DNA of 64,000 nt from positions 930,001-994,000 of the forward strand of contig NZ_CP050954.1 in the NCBI RefSeq assembly GCF_012273015.1. The letters run 5' to 3'. A program made the translations under genes and the position numbers. The notes under the pieces were generated by a model. That model saw only the letters and a program-made list of their open reading frames with translations, was not told the DNA's origin and did not search any database. This stretch comes from Hymenobacter sp. BT18 (GTDB lineage: Bacteria; Bacteroidota; Bacteroidia; Cytophagales; Hymenobacteraceae). How positions within the stretch are numbered: the stretch's first letter is position 1; every line of letters starts with the position of its first letter. Positions 53,431 through 61,364 of this stretch are shown one piece after another.

Positions 53431-53697
53431 ATGAACATCGTATTTGATTTAAACCTCGACCATAGCTTCGCCGAAGAAATACGGCAGCAGCATGAGGCCC
53501 GCGAGGCGCACGAGTTGATTTCGGACCTGGAAGACAAGATTGGTGCCGCCATCAGTGGCATTGTTTCGCTGCATGGGGTGCTGCCCGCCGTGGGCGACCG
53601 GCTGGAAGTAGAAGACCAGTGGGTAGTCATCAGCGTCCGCAGCTTCGGCCGGGACGGCAGTGTGTGGCTGGCGGCTAAGCGGTTTGAAGCTTCGTAG
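53431..53697 (+). CDS. Small hypothetical protein
   Basis: The 88-residue protein has no signal peptide. An N-terminal helical, acidic segment is followed by a strand-rich end (VGDRLEVEDQWVVISVRSF). No family is recognised. It starts 20 bp after a family B palindrome. Confidence 0.55.
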   Translation: MNIVFDLNLDHSFAEEIRQQHEAREAHELISDLEDKIGAAISGIVSLHGVLPAVGDRLEVEDQWVVISVRSFGRDGSVWLAAKRFEAS

Positions 53698-53790
53698 CAG
53701 CTTGGTTGCGTTGCCTTTTGGTGCTCCGGCCGCTGTTCATTTGCATGAGCGGCGGCCGAAGTAGTGTTTTACCTTCTTTTTCTCTGCTTT

Positions 53791-54672
53791 ATGCGCAGTT
53801 TCCGTTGCTTGCTGCTCGCGCTGCTGTTGGGCTACGCGGGCGTGTCCTTCGGGGCCCGGGTCGATACACTGGCCATTCCCAGCGCGGCCATGCACAAAAC
53901 CTACCGTGCCAACGTGGTGCTGCCCAATGCCTACGCCAAACAGAAAAAGGCCAGCTTCCCGGTGCTGTACCTGCTGCACGGCGCCACCGGCCACTACTCC
54001 GACTGGCTGGCCAAAACGCCCGACAAACAGCTGGTACACCGCCTGGCCGACCAGTACAACCTCATCATTGTCATGCCGGAGGGTGAGGCATTTGCCTGGT
54101 ACATCGACAGCCCGGTGAATCCGGGCAGCCAGTTTGAAACCTACATTACCCAGGAAGTAATCCAGAAAATCGACCAGACCTACCGCACCGTGCGCGACCG
54201 GAAAGGCCGCGTCATCACGGGTTTGTCGATGGGTGGGCACGGGGCCCTGTACCTCTCGGCCCGCCACCCCGATTTGTTTTGCGCGGCCGGCAGCATGAGT
54301 GGGGCCGTGGACATCAGCACGGCCCGGTGGAAGCAGAACCCCGAGGAAGCCAAGCGCCTCACCGAGCGGTTTGAGCCCATTATAGGGCCGGTGGGTGCCA
54401 ACCTGGAAACCTACCTTAGCCCTTACATGGTGCTGCCCCTGGCCGATAAGCTCAAAGCCAACGGCCTGCCCCTCATCATCGACTGTGGAGTAGATGATTT
54501 CCTCATTGAGCCCAACCGCGAGCTGCACCGCCGCCTAGTGTACAACGCCACGCCCCACGAGTACACGGAGCGGCCCGGCGCCCACACCTGGGAGTACTGG
54601 GAAAATTCTCTACCCTTCCACGCCCTGTTTTTCGCCAAAATCCTGCGCGCCAACGCCGTGCTGGTGCCGTAG
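53791..54672 (+). CDS. Exported alpha/beta hydrolase (esterase D-like)
   Basis: The 293-residue product starts with a signal peptide (LLLALLLGYAGVSFG) and has the esterase D/S-formylglutathione hydrolase-like fold: VLYLLHGATGHYSDW (oxyanion region), GLSMGGHGALYLSARH with the nucleophilic serine, and a terminal histidine in RPGAHTWEYW. The signal peptide places it outside the cytoplasm, which argues against a BioH-like role despite its position within the biotin cluster. The ATG at 53791 is preferred. Confidence 0.85.
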   Translation: MRSFRCLLLALLLGYAGVSFGARVDTLAIPSAAMHKTYRANVVLPNAYAKQKKASFPVLYLLHGATGHYSDWLAKTPDKQLVHRLADQYNLIIVMPEGEAFAWYIDSPVNPGSQFETYITQEVIQKIDQTYRTVRDRKGRVITGLSMGGHGALYLSARHPDLFCAAGSMSGAVDISTARWKQNPEEAKRLTERFEPIIGPVGANLETYLSPYMVLPLADKLKANGLPLIIDCGVDDFLIEPNRELHRRLVYNATPHEYTERPGAHTWEYWENSLPFHALFFAKILRANAVLVP

Positions 54673-54695
54673 AAAGGCCTATTCCGGCCCCTTGT

Positions 54696-54793
54696 GGAAA
54701 CGCGACACTTCGCGTCTCGTCGTTGCTGACGTTGTGTAGGCTACGCGGCTCCGAGTCACTCAACGAGCAGACGCGAAGTGTCGCGTCTCTACC
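54696..54793. repeat. Palindromic intergenic element, family C, copy 1
   Basis: The left arm (54696-54725) holds ACGCGACACTTCGCGTCTC, with its complement in the right arm (54761-54793), imperfect at the tips. It fills the gap upstream of bioF. Confidence 0.85.
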
Positions 54794-54838
54794 CCTTTTT
54801 CGGCAGCGTAGAAAATCTACCAGCTCAGCCTTTATTTG

Positions 54839-55987
54839 ATGTCTGACCTTTCTCCCCTGCACCGGCGCCTGGCGGCGCAGCTAACCCAGCGCGAGGCCGC
54901 CGGCACCCGCCGCCGCCTGACGCTGCCGGCCGCCGGGCTGGTTGATTTCAGCTCCAACGACTACCTGGGGCTGAGCCGCCACCCCACCGTGCAGGCGGCC
55001 CTGCACCAGTCAGTGGCCGAGGCGGCGGGCAGCACCGGCGCCCGCCTGCTCACGGGCAACTCCGCCGCCGCCGAGGCATTGGAGTTGCAGTTGGCCCACT
55101 TCCACCGCGCCGAGGCCGCGCTGCTGTTCAACTCCGGCTACGCGGCTAACCTGGGCTTCTTCGCCGCCGTGCCCCGCCGCGGCGACACCATCCTCTACGA
55201 CGAAGCTTCCCACGCCTCAGTGAAGGATGGCATCCGGGGCTCTTTCGCCACCGCCTGGAGCTTCCGCCACAACGACCTAGCCGACCTAGAGCGCAAGCTG
55301 GCCCGCGCCACCGGGGCCGTATTCGTGGCCGTGGAAGCGCTGTACTCCATGAATGGCGACATGGCCCCGCTGACCGAGCTGGCCTCCCTGTGCCAGGAAA
55401 AGGAGTTGTATCTGGTGGTAGATGAGGCCCACACCAACGGCGTGTACGGGGCGCGGGGCGAAGGTTTGGTAGCGGAGCTGGGCCTGGAAGACGCGGTATT
55501 TGCCCGCATCCTCACTTTCGGAAAGGCCCTGGGCAGCCAGGGCGCCGCTGTAGCTGGCGCCGCTGTGCTGCGCGACTACCTGCTCAACTTCAGCCGGCCG
55601 TTCATCTACACCACCGCCCTGCCCCCGCTTACCATTGCCGGGCTAGCGGCAGCTTACAAGGTGCTGCCCACGCTCGCGGCGGAGCGGAAGCGGCTTTTCG
55701 CCCTTTCTGATTACCTGAAGACTCAACTCAACGCCGTGCCCGGCCTGCACGTGCCTGCGGCCAGCCACATCATTCATCCTGTATTCTTCACCACTAGCCC
55801 CGGTTCCGCCTATGTGCGCCAAATAGCCGCCGCTGCACAGTCCTCCGGCTTCGACGTGCGCGCCATTGTGTCGCCCACGGTGCCGGTGGGCACGGAGCGG
55901 CTGCGGCTGATTGTACATTCGGACAATACCGAGGCAGAAGTTGAGGGGCTAGCGCGGGTGCTGGCGGGGCAGGTAACTGTTGGTTGA
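54839..55987 (+). CDS. bioF: 8-amino-7-oxononanoate synthase
   Basis: BioF condenses pimeloyl-thioester with alanine to give 8-amino-7-oxononanoate, the first committed step of biotin ring assembly (PLP-dependent, EC 2.3.1.47). The 382 residues contain FSSNDYLGLSRHP near residue 38, GSTGARLLTGNS, a PLP aspartate in VVDEAHTNGVYG and the Schiff-base lysine in TFGKALGSQGAAVAG. The stop lies 3 bp from a family A palindrome that precedes bioD. Confidence 0.95.
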   Translation: MSDLSPLHRRLAAQLTQREAAGTRRRLTLPAAGLVDFSSNDYLGLSRHPTVQAALHQSVAEAAGSTGARLLTGNSAAAEALELQLAHFHRAEAALLFNSGYAANLGFFAAVPRRGDTILYDEASHASVKDGIRGSFATAWSFRHNDLADLERKLARATGAVFVAVEALYSMNGDMAPLTELASLCQEKELYLVVDEAHTNGVYGARGEGLVAELGLEDAVFARILTFGKALGSQGAAVAGAAVLRDYLLNFSRPFIYTTALPPLTIAGLAAAYKVLPTLAAERKRLFALSDYLKTQLNAVPGLHVPAASHIIHPVFFTTSPGSAYVRQIAAAAQSSGFDVRAIVSPTVPVGTERLRLIVHSDNTEAEVEGLARVLAGQVTVG

Positions 55988-55990
55988 TTT

Positions 55991-56073
55991 GTCATCCTGA
56001 GCTTGCGAAGGATCTTATCATGCTTGAACAAGTCGTTCAACTACCAGAAGGTCCTTCGCAAGCTCAGGATGAC
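55991..56073. repeat. Palindromic intergenic element, family A, copy 2
   Basis: The arms at 55991-56016 and 56048-56073 are 26-base inverted repeats with one mismatch; the core is GTCATCCTGAGCTTGCGAAG. Its last bases (ATGAC at 56069-56073) provide an in-frame ATG for bioD. Confidence 0.88.
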
Positions 56074-56122
56074 AGAACATGGCTATTATATCATCCATTC
56101 CTACTTGACACCCCTTCCTCCT

Positions 56123-56746
56123 TTGGAACGACTCTTCATCACCGGCATCGGCACGGACGTGGGCAAGACCTTCGTCTCGGCCATCCTCACCGAGGCCTTG
56201 CAGGCCGATTACTGGAAGCCCGTGCAGGCCGGGCTGGAGCCCACCACCGACGCCGCCACCGTGCGCAGCCTCGTGCAAAACCCGGTCAGCCGGTTCTGGC
56301 CCGAGCGGCACCGGCTGCGGATGCCGGCCTCGCCCCACGCCGCTGCCGCCGCCGAGCAGCTCACGCTTCGCCCCGAGGATTTCCAGCTGCCCGTTACCGA
56401 TAACCACTTGCTGGTGGAAGGCGCCGGCGGCCTGCTCGTCCCCCTGGCACCCGGCTTTCTGATAGCCGACCTCATTGGCCAGTTTGACTTGGACGTAGTG
56501 GTGGTGTCGCGCAATTACCTGGGCAGTATCAACCATACCCTGCTCACGCTGGAGGCCCTGCAAACGCGGGGCCTGCGGGTGCGCGGCCTTGTCTTCAACG
56601 GGGAGCCAACGCCGGCCACGGAGAACTTTATTCAGCAGCACACCGGCGTACCCGTGATGCCCCGGGTGCTGCCCGAGCCTCATGTTTCGGCGGAGGTGGT
56701 GAGCCGGTATGCGGCGGAGTTTCGGGCGTGGTTTTCTTCTTTCTAA
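56123..56746 (+). CDS. bioD: Dethiobiotin synthase
   Basis: BioD forms the ureido ring of dethiobiotin from diaminopelargonate, CO2 and ATP. The Walker A site, FITGIGTDVGKTFVSA, lies near the N-terminus, and HLLVEGAGGLLVPLA matches the family. A TTG at 56123 (giving ERLFITGIGT) matches the usual short N-terminus and yields 207 residues. An in-frame ATG at 56069 would add 18 residues; it lies at the edge of the family A palindrome. The choice is not settled. Confidence 0.93.
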   Translation: MERLFITGIGTDVGKTFVSAILTEALQADYWKPVQAGLEPTTDAATVRSLVQNPVSRFWPERHRLRMPASPHAAAAAEQLTLRPEDFQLPVTDNHLLVEGAGGLLVPLAPGFLIADLIGQFDLDVVVVSRNYLGSINHTLLTLEALQTRGLRVRGLVFNGEPTPATENFIQQHTGVPVMPRVLPEPHVSAEVVSRYAAEFRAWFSSF

Positions 56747-56760
56747 GCTGACCGAACGGG

Positions 56761-56881
56761 TTTAGCCCGCAGAGGCCGCTGAAGTTCACGCTGAAGGCGC
56801 AGAGGTTTTCAATGTTCTGTTAATCTGCGCCGAAAGGCCTCTGCGTCTTCGGCGTTTCTTCGGCGGCTTCTGCGGGCTAAA
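56761..56881. repeat. Palindromic intergenic element, family D
   Basis: The arms at 56761-56784 (beginning TTTAGCCCGCAGAGGCCGCT) and 56861-56881 pair with two mismatches; inside, GCGCAGAGG and CCTCTGCG form a second, nested pair. It lies between bioD and bioA. Confidence 0.82.
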
Positions 56882-56913
56882 GTCGTCCGCGCCACCTTAG
56901 GCCGGCCCTGCCC

Positions 56914-56921
56914 TACCTTTG
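56914..56921 (+). promoter_or_regulatory. -7-type element just upstream of bioA
   Basis: TACCTTTG matches TAnnTTTG and ends 4 bases before the bioA ATG at 56926. A transcript from it would have almost no leader. No clear TTTG box lies 19-21 bases upstream. Confidence 0.4.
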
Positions 56922-56925
56922 CTCC

Positions 56926-58251
56926 ATGCCTACCCTCGCCGAACGGGACCACGCCGTATTGTGGCACCCCTACACCCAGATGCAAACCGCCCCGCTGCCC
57001 GTGCCCATCGTGCGCGGGGAAGGCAGCTGGCTTATTGCCGAAAACGGCACGCGCTACCTAGACGGCATTTCCTCCTGGTGGGTGAATCTGCACGGTCATG
57101 CCCACCCCCACATTGCCGAGCGCGTGAGCGAGCAGCTGCGCACTCTGGAGCACGTGCTGTTTGCCGGCTTCACCCATCCCACCGCCGTGGAGCTGGCCGA
57201 GCAGCTGCTGGCCTTGCTGCCCACCAACCAAGCCCGCGTATTCTATTCCGACAATGGCTCTACGGCCGTGGAAGTGGCCCTGAAGATGGTGCTGCAGTAC
57301 TTCCACAACCTGGGCCAGCCGGAGCGCCGCACCTTTCTCTGTTTCCAAAATTCCTACCACGGCGACACCTTCGGGGCTATGGCCGTGAGTAGCCGGGGCG
57401 CTTTCACCCAGCCTTTCTGGCCTTTGCTCTTCGACGTGGAGTTTCTCGACGTGCCGGTGCCCGGCCGGGAGCAGGAAGTACTAAAGCAGCTTGACGCGCT
57501 GCTGGCGCGGCCCGATGTAGCCGGCTTTATCTTCGAGCCGCTGGTGCTGGGCACGGCGGGCATGGTGATGTACACGCCCGAGGTGCTGGATGAGCTGGTG
57601 CGCCGCTGCCACCAGCACGGGGTGCTTTGCATAGCCGATGAGGTGATGACGGGCTTTGGGCGCACGGGTCCGCTCTTCGCCAGTGAGCTGCTGCCTAGGG
57701 AGCAGCCCGATATCATGTGCTTTTCCAAGGGCCTGACGGGCGGCACCCTGGCGATGGGCCTCACCACCTGCGCTGCCCCCATCTACGCGGCTTTCCTGAG
57801 CGACGACAAGATGAAGGCCCTGTTTCACGGTCACTCCTATACGGCCAACCCTGTGGCCTGCGCCGCGGCCCTGGCCAGCTTGGAGCTTACCCGCACTGAG
57901 GCCTGCACTCAGCAGCGTCAGCGCCTAGCCGCCGCCCACGCCGCCTTCCGGCAGGAAATTGAAGGGCTGCCCGGCATCCGGCAGGTGCGGCACCAAGGCA
58001 CAATCTTGGCCGTGGAGTACGACCCCGGCGAGGGCACCAGCTACTTCAGCCGCCTGCGCGACGCCTTCTACCAGCTGGCCATCGACAACCACGTGGTGCT
58101 GCGCCCCCTGGGCAACGTGGTGTACCTGCTGCCGCCCTACTGCACCACCAACGAGGAGCTGGAGCTGCTCTACGCCGTGCTGCGCCAGATGCGCGCGTTG
58201 GTACTCGACTTCCTGCCCGCCCCCACCCTGCCCGAATACCTGCATGACTAG
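56926..58251 (+). CDS. bioA: Adenosylmethionine-8-amino-7-oxononanoate aminotransferase
   Basis: BioA transfers an amino group from S-adenosylmethionine to 8-amino-7-oxononanoate, forming 7,8-diaminopelargonate. The 441-residue class III aminotransferase shows HPYTQM, LDGISSWWVNLHGHAHP, the PLP aspartate in CIADEVMTGFGRTG and the Schiff-base lysine in CFSKGLTGGTLAMG. The stop overlaps the start of the ketosynthase-like gene by 8 bases. Confidence 0.96.
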   Translation: MPTLAERDHAVLWHPYTQMQTAPLPVPIVRGEGSWLIAENGTRYLDGISSWWVNLHGHAHPHIAERVSEQLRTLEHVLFAGFTHPTAVELAEQLLALLPTNQARVFYSDNGSTAVEVALKMVLQYFHNLGQPERRTFLCFQNSYHGDTFGAMAVSSRGAFTQPFWPLLFDVEFLDVPVPGREQEVLKQLDALLARPDVAGFIFEPLVLGTAGMVMYTPEVLDELVRRCHQHGVLCIADEVMTGFGRTGPLFASELLPREQPDIMCFSKGLTGGTLAMGLTTCAAPIYAAFLSDDKMKALFHGHSYTANPVACAAALASLELTRTEACTQQRQRLAAAHAAFRQEIEGLPGIRQVRHQGTILAVEYDPGEGTSYFSRLRDAFYQLAIDNHVVLRPLGNVVYLLPPYCTTNEELELLYAVLRQMRALVLDFLPAPTLPEYLHD

Positions 58252-59473
58252 CCCCGCTACTGCCGCTGATCTGATTGTTGTTAGGGGCCGGGGCCGGATG
58301 TCGGCGCTGGGCACGGCCAGGGAATGGGCCGGGCCGCTGACTTCGCCTTTTTCCACGCACCCGACCAACTTACCCGTAGCGGCCCTGCCTGCCCCCGCCG
58401 AAGCAGCACTGGCAGAGCTGCGCGCCAGTCACCCGGCCTACCGCCAGCTCGACCGCACGGTGCTGCTGGCCCTGCTGGCTTCCCGTCAGGCCACCATAGA
58501 AGCGGGTTGGGCGCCAGAATCAACCGGCAGCCAGCAACCAGAAACGAACAGCCAACTCGCCGTCAGCATTGGTAGCAGTCGGGGCGCGACGGGGCGGCTG
58601 GAGCAGTTTCACGCGGAGTTTCTACGTGCAGGCGGCGTGCCGGCGGCGGCTTCCCCTCTCACCACGCTGGGCAACGTGGCCAGCTGGGTGGCCTTCGATG
58701 CGGACAGCGCGGGCGGAGCCGCCCTGAGCCACTCCAGCACCTGCAGCAGCGCGTTTCAGGCCCTGGGCAATGCGGTGGCCTGGCTGCGGGCGGGCATGGC
58801 CGAGCGGTTTCTGGCCGGCGGCACCGAGGCTCCCCTCACCGGGTTCACGCTGGCGCAGATGCAGGCCATCGGCATCTACTCGCCCCGGCCGGCAGCCGAC
58901 TGGCCCTGCCGGCCGGGCGCGGGCCGGCCCTCTACCTTCGTACTGGGTGAGGGCGCGGCCGTATTCGCCCTGGAAAAGCTGAGCGCTACAACCTGGGAAG
59001 CAGCGGGCCGCCCATCACTGCCGGTGCTGGAAGGCGTAGGGTTTGGGTTTGAAGCGCTGGGTAGCAAAACCGGTCTTTCGCCCGAGGGGCAGCACTTTCA
59101 GCAGGCCATCCGCTACGCTCTGGAGCAGGCGCACGCGCTGCCCGCCGACATCGACGCGGTGGTACTGCACAGCCCTGGCACCCCGGCCGGCGACGCGGCC
59201 GAGCGGGCGGCCCTGCGCGCTATCTTCGGCGAGAACCTGCCGCCGCTGCTGTCCAACAAATGGCTGGTGGGGCATACGCTGGGGGCCTCGGCGGCCCTCA
59301 GCCTGGATTTTGCCCTGCACGTGCTCGAAACCCAGCAGTGGCCGGTGGCACCGTTTGCCTCCGATCTGGCCGCTGCTGCCCCAAAACCTATTCGCCGCAT
59401 CCTGGTAAATGCGGCGGGCTTTGGCGGCAACGCGGCCAGCGTAGTGGTGGCCCTGCTGCCCGGGCAGCCGTAG
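58244..59473 (+). CDS. Beta-ketoacyl synthase-like protein coupled to bioA
   Basis: The 409-residue product has the thiolase-like ketosynthase fold with its active-site set in place: Cys167 in SSTCSSAFQ, His309 in LHSPGTPAGDAAE, Lys339 and His344 in NKWLVGHTLGASAA. Ketosynthases condense malonyl units with acyl thioesters. Because it overlaps bioA and bioC/bioH are absent from the window, a role in building the pimeloyl precursor of biotin is possible. This is inferred from context; no acyl carrier protein or other fatty-acid gene is adjacent. Confidence 0.82.
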   Translation: MTSPATAADLIVVRGRGRMSALGTAREWAGPLTSPFSTHPTNLPVAALPAPAEAALAELRASHPAYRQLDRTVLLALLASRQATIEAGWAPESTGSQQPETNSQLAVSIGSSRGATGRLEQFHAEFLRAGGVPAAASPLTTLGNVASWVAFDADSAGGAALSHSSTCSSAFQALGNAVAWLRAGMAERFLAGGTEAPLTGFTLAQMQAIGIYSPRPAADWPCRPGAGRPSTFVLGEGAAVFALEKLSATTWEAAGRPSLPVLEGVGFGFEALGSKTGLSPEGQHFQQAIRYALEQAHALPADIDAVVLHSPGTPAGDAAERAALRAIFGENLPPLLSNKWLVGHTLGASAALSLDFALHVLETQQWPVAPFASDLAAAAPKPIRRILVNAAGFGGNAASVVVALLPGQP

Positions 59474-59528
59474 AAGCTCAGGGTTTGCGCACCTGGCTTA
59501 ACGAAGCGTATATCTTTATCTTTCGGGT

Positions 59529-59607
59529 CATGCTGAGCTTGCCGAAGCATCGCTACCACTTCGTTGTTTGGCTATTCAGACAAATTGCTAGATGCTTCGA
59601 CTTCGCG
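59529..59607. repeat. Palindromic intergenic element, family B, degenerate copy 3
   Basis: The left arm (59529-59557, beginning CATGCTGAGCTTGCCGAAGC) is intact; the right arm (about 59586-59607) has lost its outer end, so pairing is partial. It lies between the ketosynthase-like gene and the M28 peptidase. Confidence 0.65.
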
Positions 59608-59706
59608 GACGCTAGATAAAGCAGGACGCCGCTGCGCACCCCACAGCATGCCAGCAACGCTGGCATGCTCCTCTGCGTCTTTCCCTTGTTTTTTAACCGG
59701 CTCTCT

Positions 59707-61065
59707 ATGCACCGTTCGTTTTTACTTCTGCTCGGCCTGAGTTTCTCAGTACCCGCTTTCGCCCAAACCCAGCCCGCCACTACCCCCGACCCGCTGATCC
59801 GCCAGATGGTGGAAGAGGTATCGGAGAAAAACCTGCGCGAGGACATCGATAAGCTCGTGAGCTTTGGTACCCGGCACACGCTTTCCGATACGAAAAGCAA
59901 AAAACGCGGCATTGGGGCCGCCCGGCGCTGGGTGGAAGACGAGTTCCGGAAGTACAGCAAAGCCAGCGGGGGCCGCCTGAAAGTAACCCAGGATACCTTC
60001 ACCATCAAGCCCGACGGCCGCCGCATCGACCGGCCGGTGCTCATGGCCAACGTGATGGCTACCCTGCCCGGCACAGACCCCACCGACAAGCGCGTATTTA
60101 TTGTGAGCGGGCACATCGACTCGCGGGTGACGGACGTAATGAACGCCACCGCCGACGCGCCCGGAGCCAACGACGACGGCTCGGGCACGGTGGCCGTGAT
60201 GGAGCTGGCCCGGGTGATGAGCAAGCAGCAGTTTCCGGCCACCATCATCTTCGTGGCGGTGCAGGGCGAAGAGCAGGGCCTCTACGGCTCCACCCACCTG
60301 GCCAAGCGCGCCAAAGCCGAGGGCTGGCAGCTGGTGGCCATGCTCAACAACGACATTATGGGTAACTCCCAGGGCCACGACCCCGACCTGAAGGACGACA
60401 AGCGCCTGCGCGTGTTCAGCGAGGGCGTGCCCGCCACCGAAACGCCCGACGAGGCCAAAGTGCGCCGCACCCTGTCCTCCGAGAATGACTCGCCCTCCCG
60501 CAACCTGGCCCGCTACACCCGCACGGCCTGCCAGCAGTATGTGCCCGGCCACGAGGTAGTGCTGGAATACCGCCCCGACCGGTTTCTGCGCGGCGGCGAC
60601 CATACGCCCTTCAACCAGCAGGGCTTTACGGCGGTGCGCTTCTCGGAGATGAACGAGGACTTCCGCCACCAGCACCAGGATTTGCGCCAGGAAAACGGCA
60701 CCGAGTACGGGGACTACGCCAAGTTCATGGACTTTGCCTACCTGCGCAAAAACACCGGCGTGAACCTGGCTACCCTGGCCTCCCTGGCCCTGGCTCCGGC
60801 TGCGCCCGAAAGCGTGGGCGTGCTCACGGCTGAGCTTACCAACCGCACCCAGCTGCAGTGGCAGGCCCCCAAAACCGGCGAAAGACCAGCTGGCTACTAC
60901 GTGCTCATGCGCGAAACCAGCGCCCCCGAGTGGCAGCAGAAGTTCTTCGTAACAGATACCAAAGCCGACCTGCCCCACAGCAAGGACAACTACATCTTCG
61001 GGGTGGTAGCTGTGGATGCCGAGGGCCACGAGAGCCTGCCCGTGCTGCCCAAGCCGGTGCGGTAG
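59707..61065 (+). CDS. M28 family metallopeptidase
   Basis: The 452-residue product has a signal peptide (ending PAFAQ), the M28 metal ligands in VSGHIDSR, GANDDGSGTVAV, EEQGLYGS and HTPFNQQGF, and a C-terminal fibronectin-like module (about residues 370-452, TNRTQLQWQAPKTGERPAGYYV). M28 enzymes are aminopeptidases or carboxypeptidases with two zinc ions. The protein is exported. The ATG at 59707 gives the signal peptide. Confidence 0.9.
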   Translation: MHRSFLLLLGLSFSVPAFAQTQPATTPDPLIRQMVEEVSEKNLREDIDKLVSFGTRHTLSDTKSKKRGIGAARRWVEDEFRKYSKASGGRLKVTQDTFTIKPDGRRIDRPVLMANVMATLPGTDPTDKRVFIVSGHIDSRVTDVMNATADAPGANDDGSGTVAVMELARVMSKQQFPATIIFVAVQGEEQGLYGSTHLAKRAKAEGWQLVAMLNNDIMGNSQGHDPDLKDDKRLRVFSEGVPATETPDEAKVRRTLSSENDSPSRNLARYTRTACQQYVPGHEVVLEYRPDRFLRGGDHTPFNQQGFTAVRFSEMNEDFRHQHQDLRQENGTEYGDYAKFMDFAYLRKNTGVNLATLASLALAPAAPESVGVLTAELTNRTQLQWQAPKTGERPAGYYVLMRETSAPEWQQKFFVTDTKADLPHSKDNYIFGVVAVDAEGHESLPVLPKPVR

Positions 61066-61088
61066 AGCCTTTCATTCGTTCTTTCTAA

Positions 61089-61122
61089 AAAGCCATTCTG
61101 CTGCGGTAGAATGGCTTTTTTA
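61089..61122 (+). terminator. Terminator after the M28 peptidase gene
   Basis: AAAAAGCCATTCT (61089-61101) pairs with AGAATGGCTTTTT (61110-61122). Confidence 0.85.
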
Positions 61123-61166
61123 TGGCAGTATTCCTCTCAGAATGACCGGCTGTAACAGCAGCTGCT

Positions 61167-61258
61167 GGAGTAGAGACGCAATACTTCGCGTCTCCTCGTG
61201 TGCCCCGCCTACCGAAAATCGTTCAACGGGCAGACGCGAAGTGTCGCGTCTCTACTCC
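61167..61258. repeat. Palindromic intergenic element, family C, copy 2
   Basis: The left arm (61167-61200, beginning GGAGTAGAGACGCAATACTT) pairs with 61228-61258, which holds AGACGCGAAGTGTCGCGTCT. It resembles the element upstream of bioF. Confidence 0.82.
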
Positions 61259-61364
61259 GTTCGGGCAACTGCCTCAGGATAGAGCAGGTAGGTATCCTGA
61301 TTTGCTGCCCCGGTGTTGCTATATTTCGCCGATATCTCACTCCGGTCATCCTACTTGATTTTAT

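Noticed and set aside
59746..61029. A 427-codon minus-strand frame opposite the M28 peptidase
   Set aside because: No domain or signal; the plus-strand peptidase is well supported by metal ligands.
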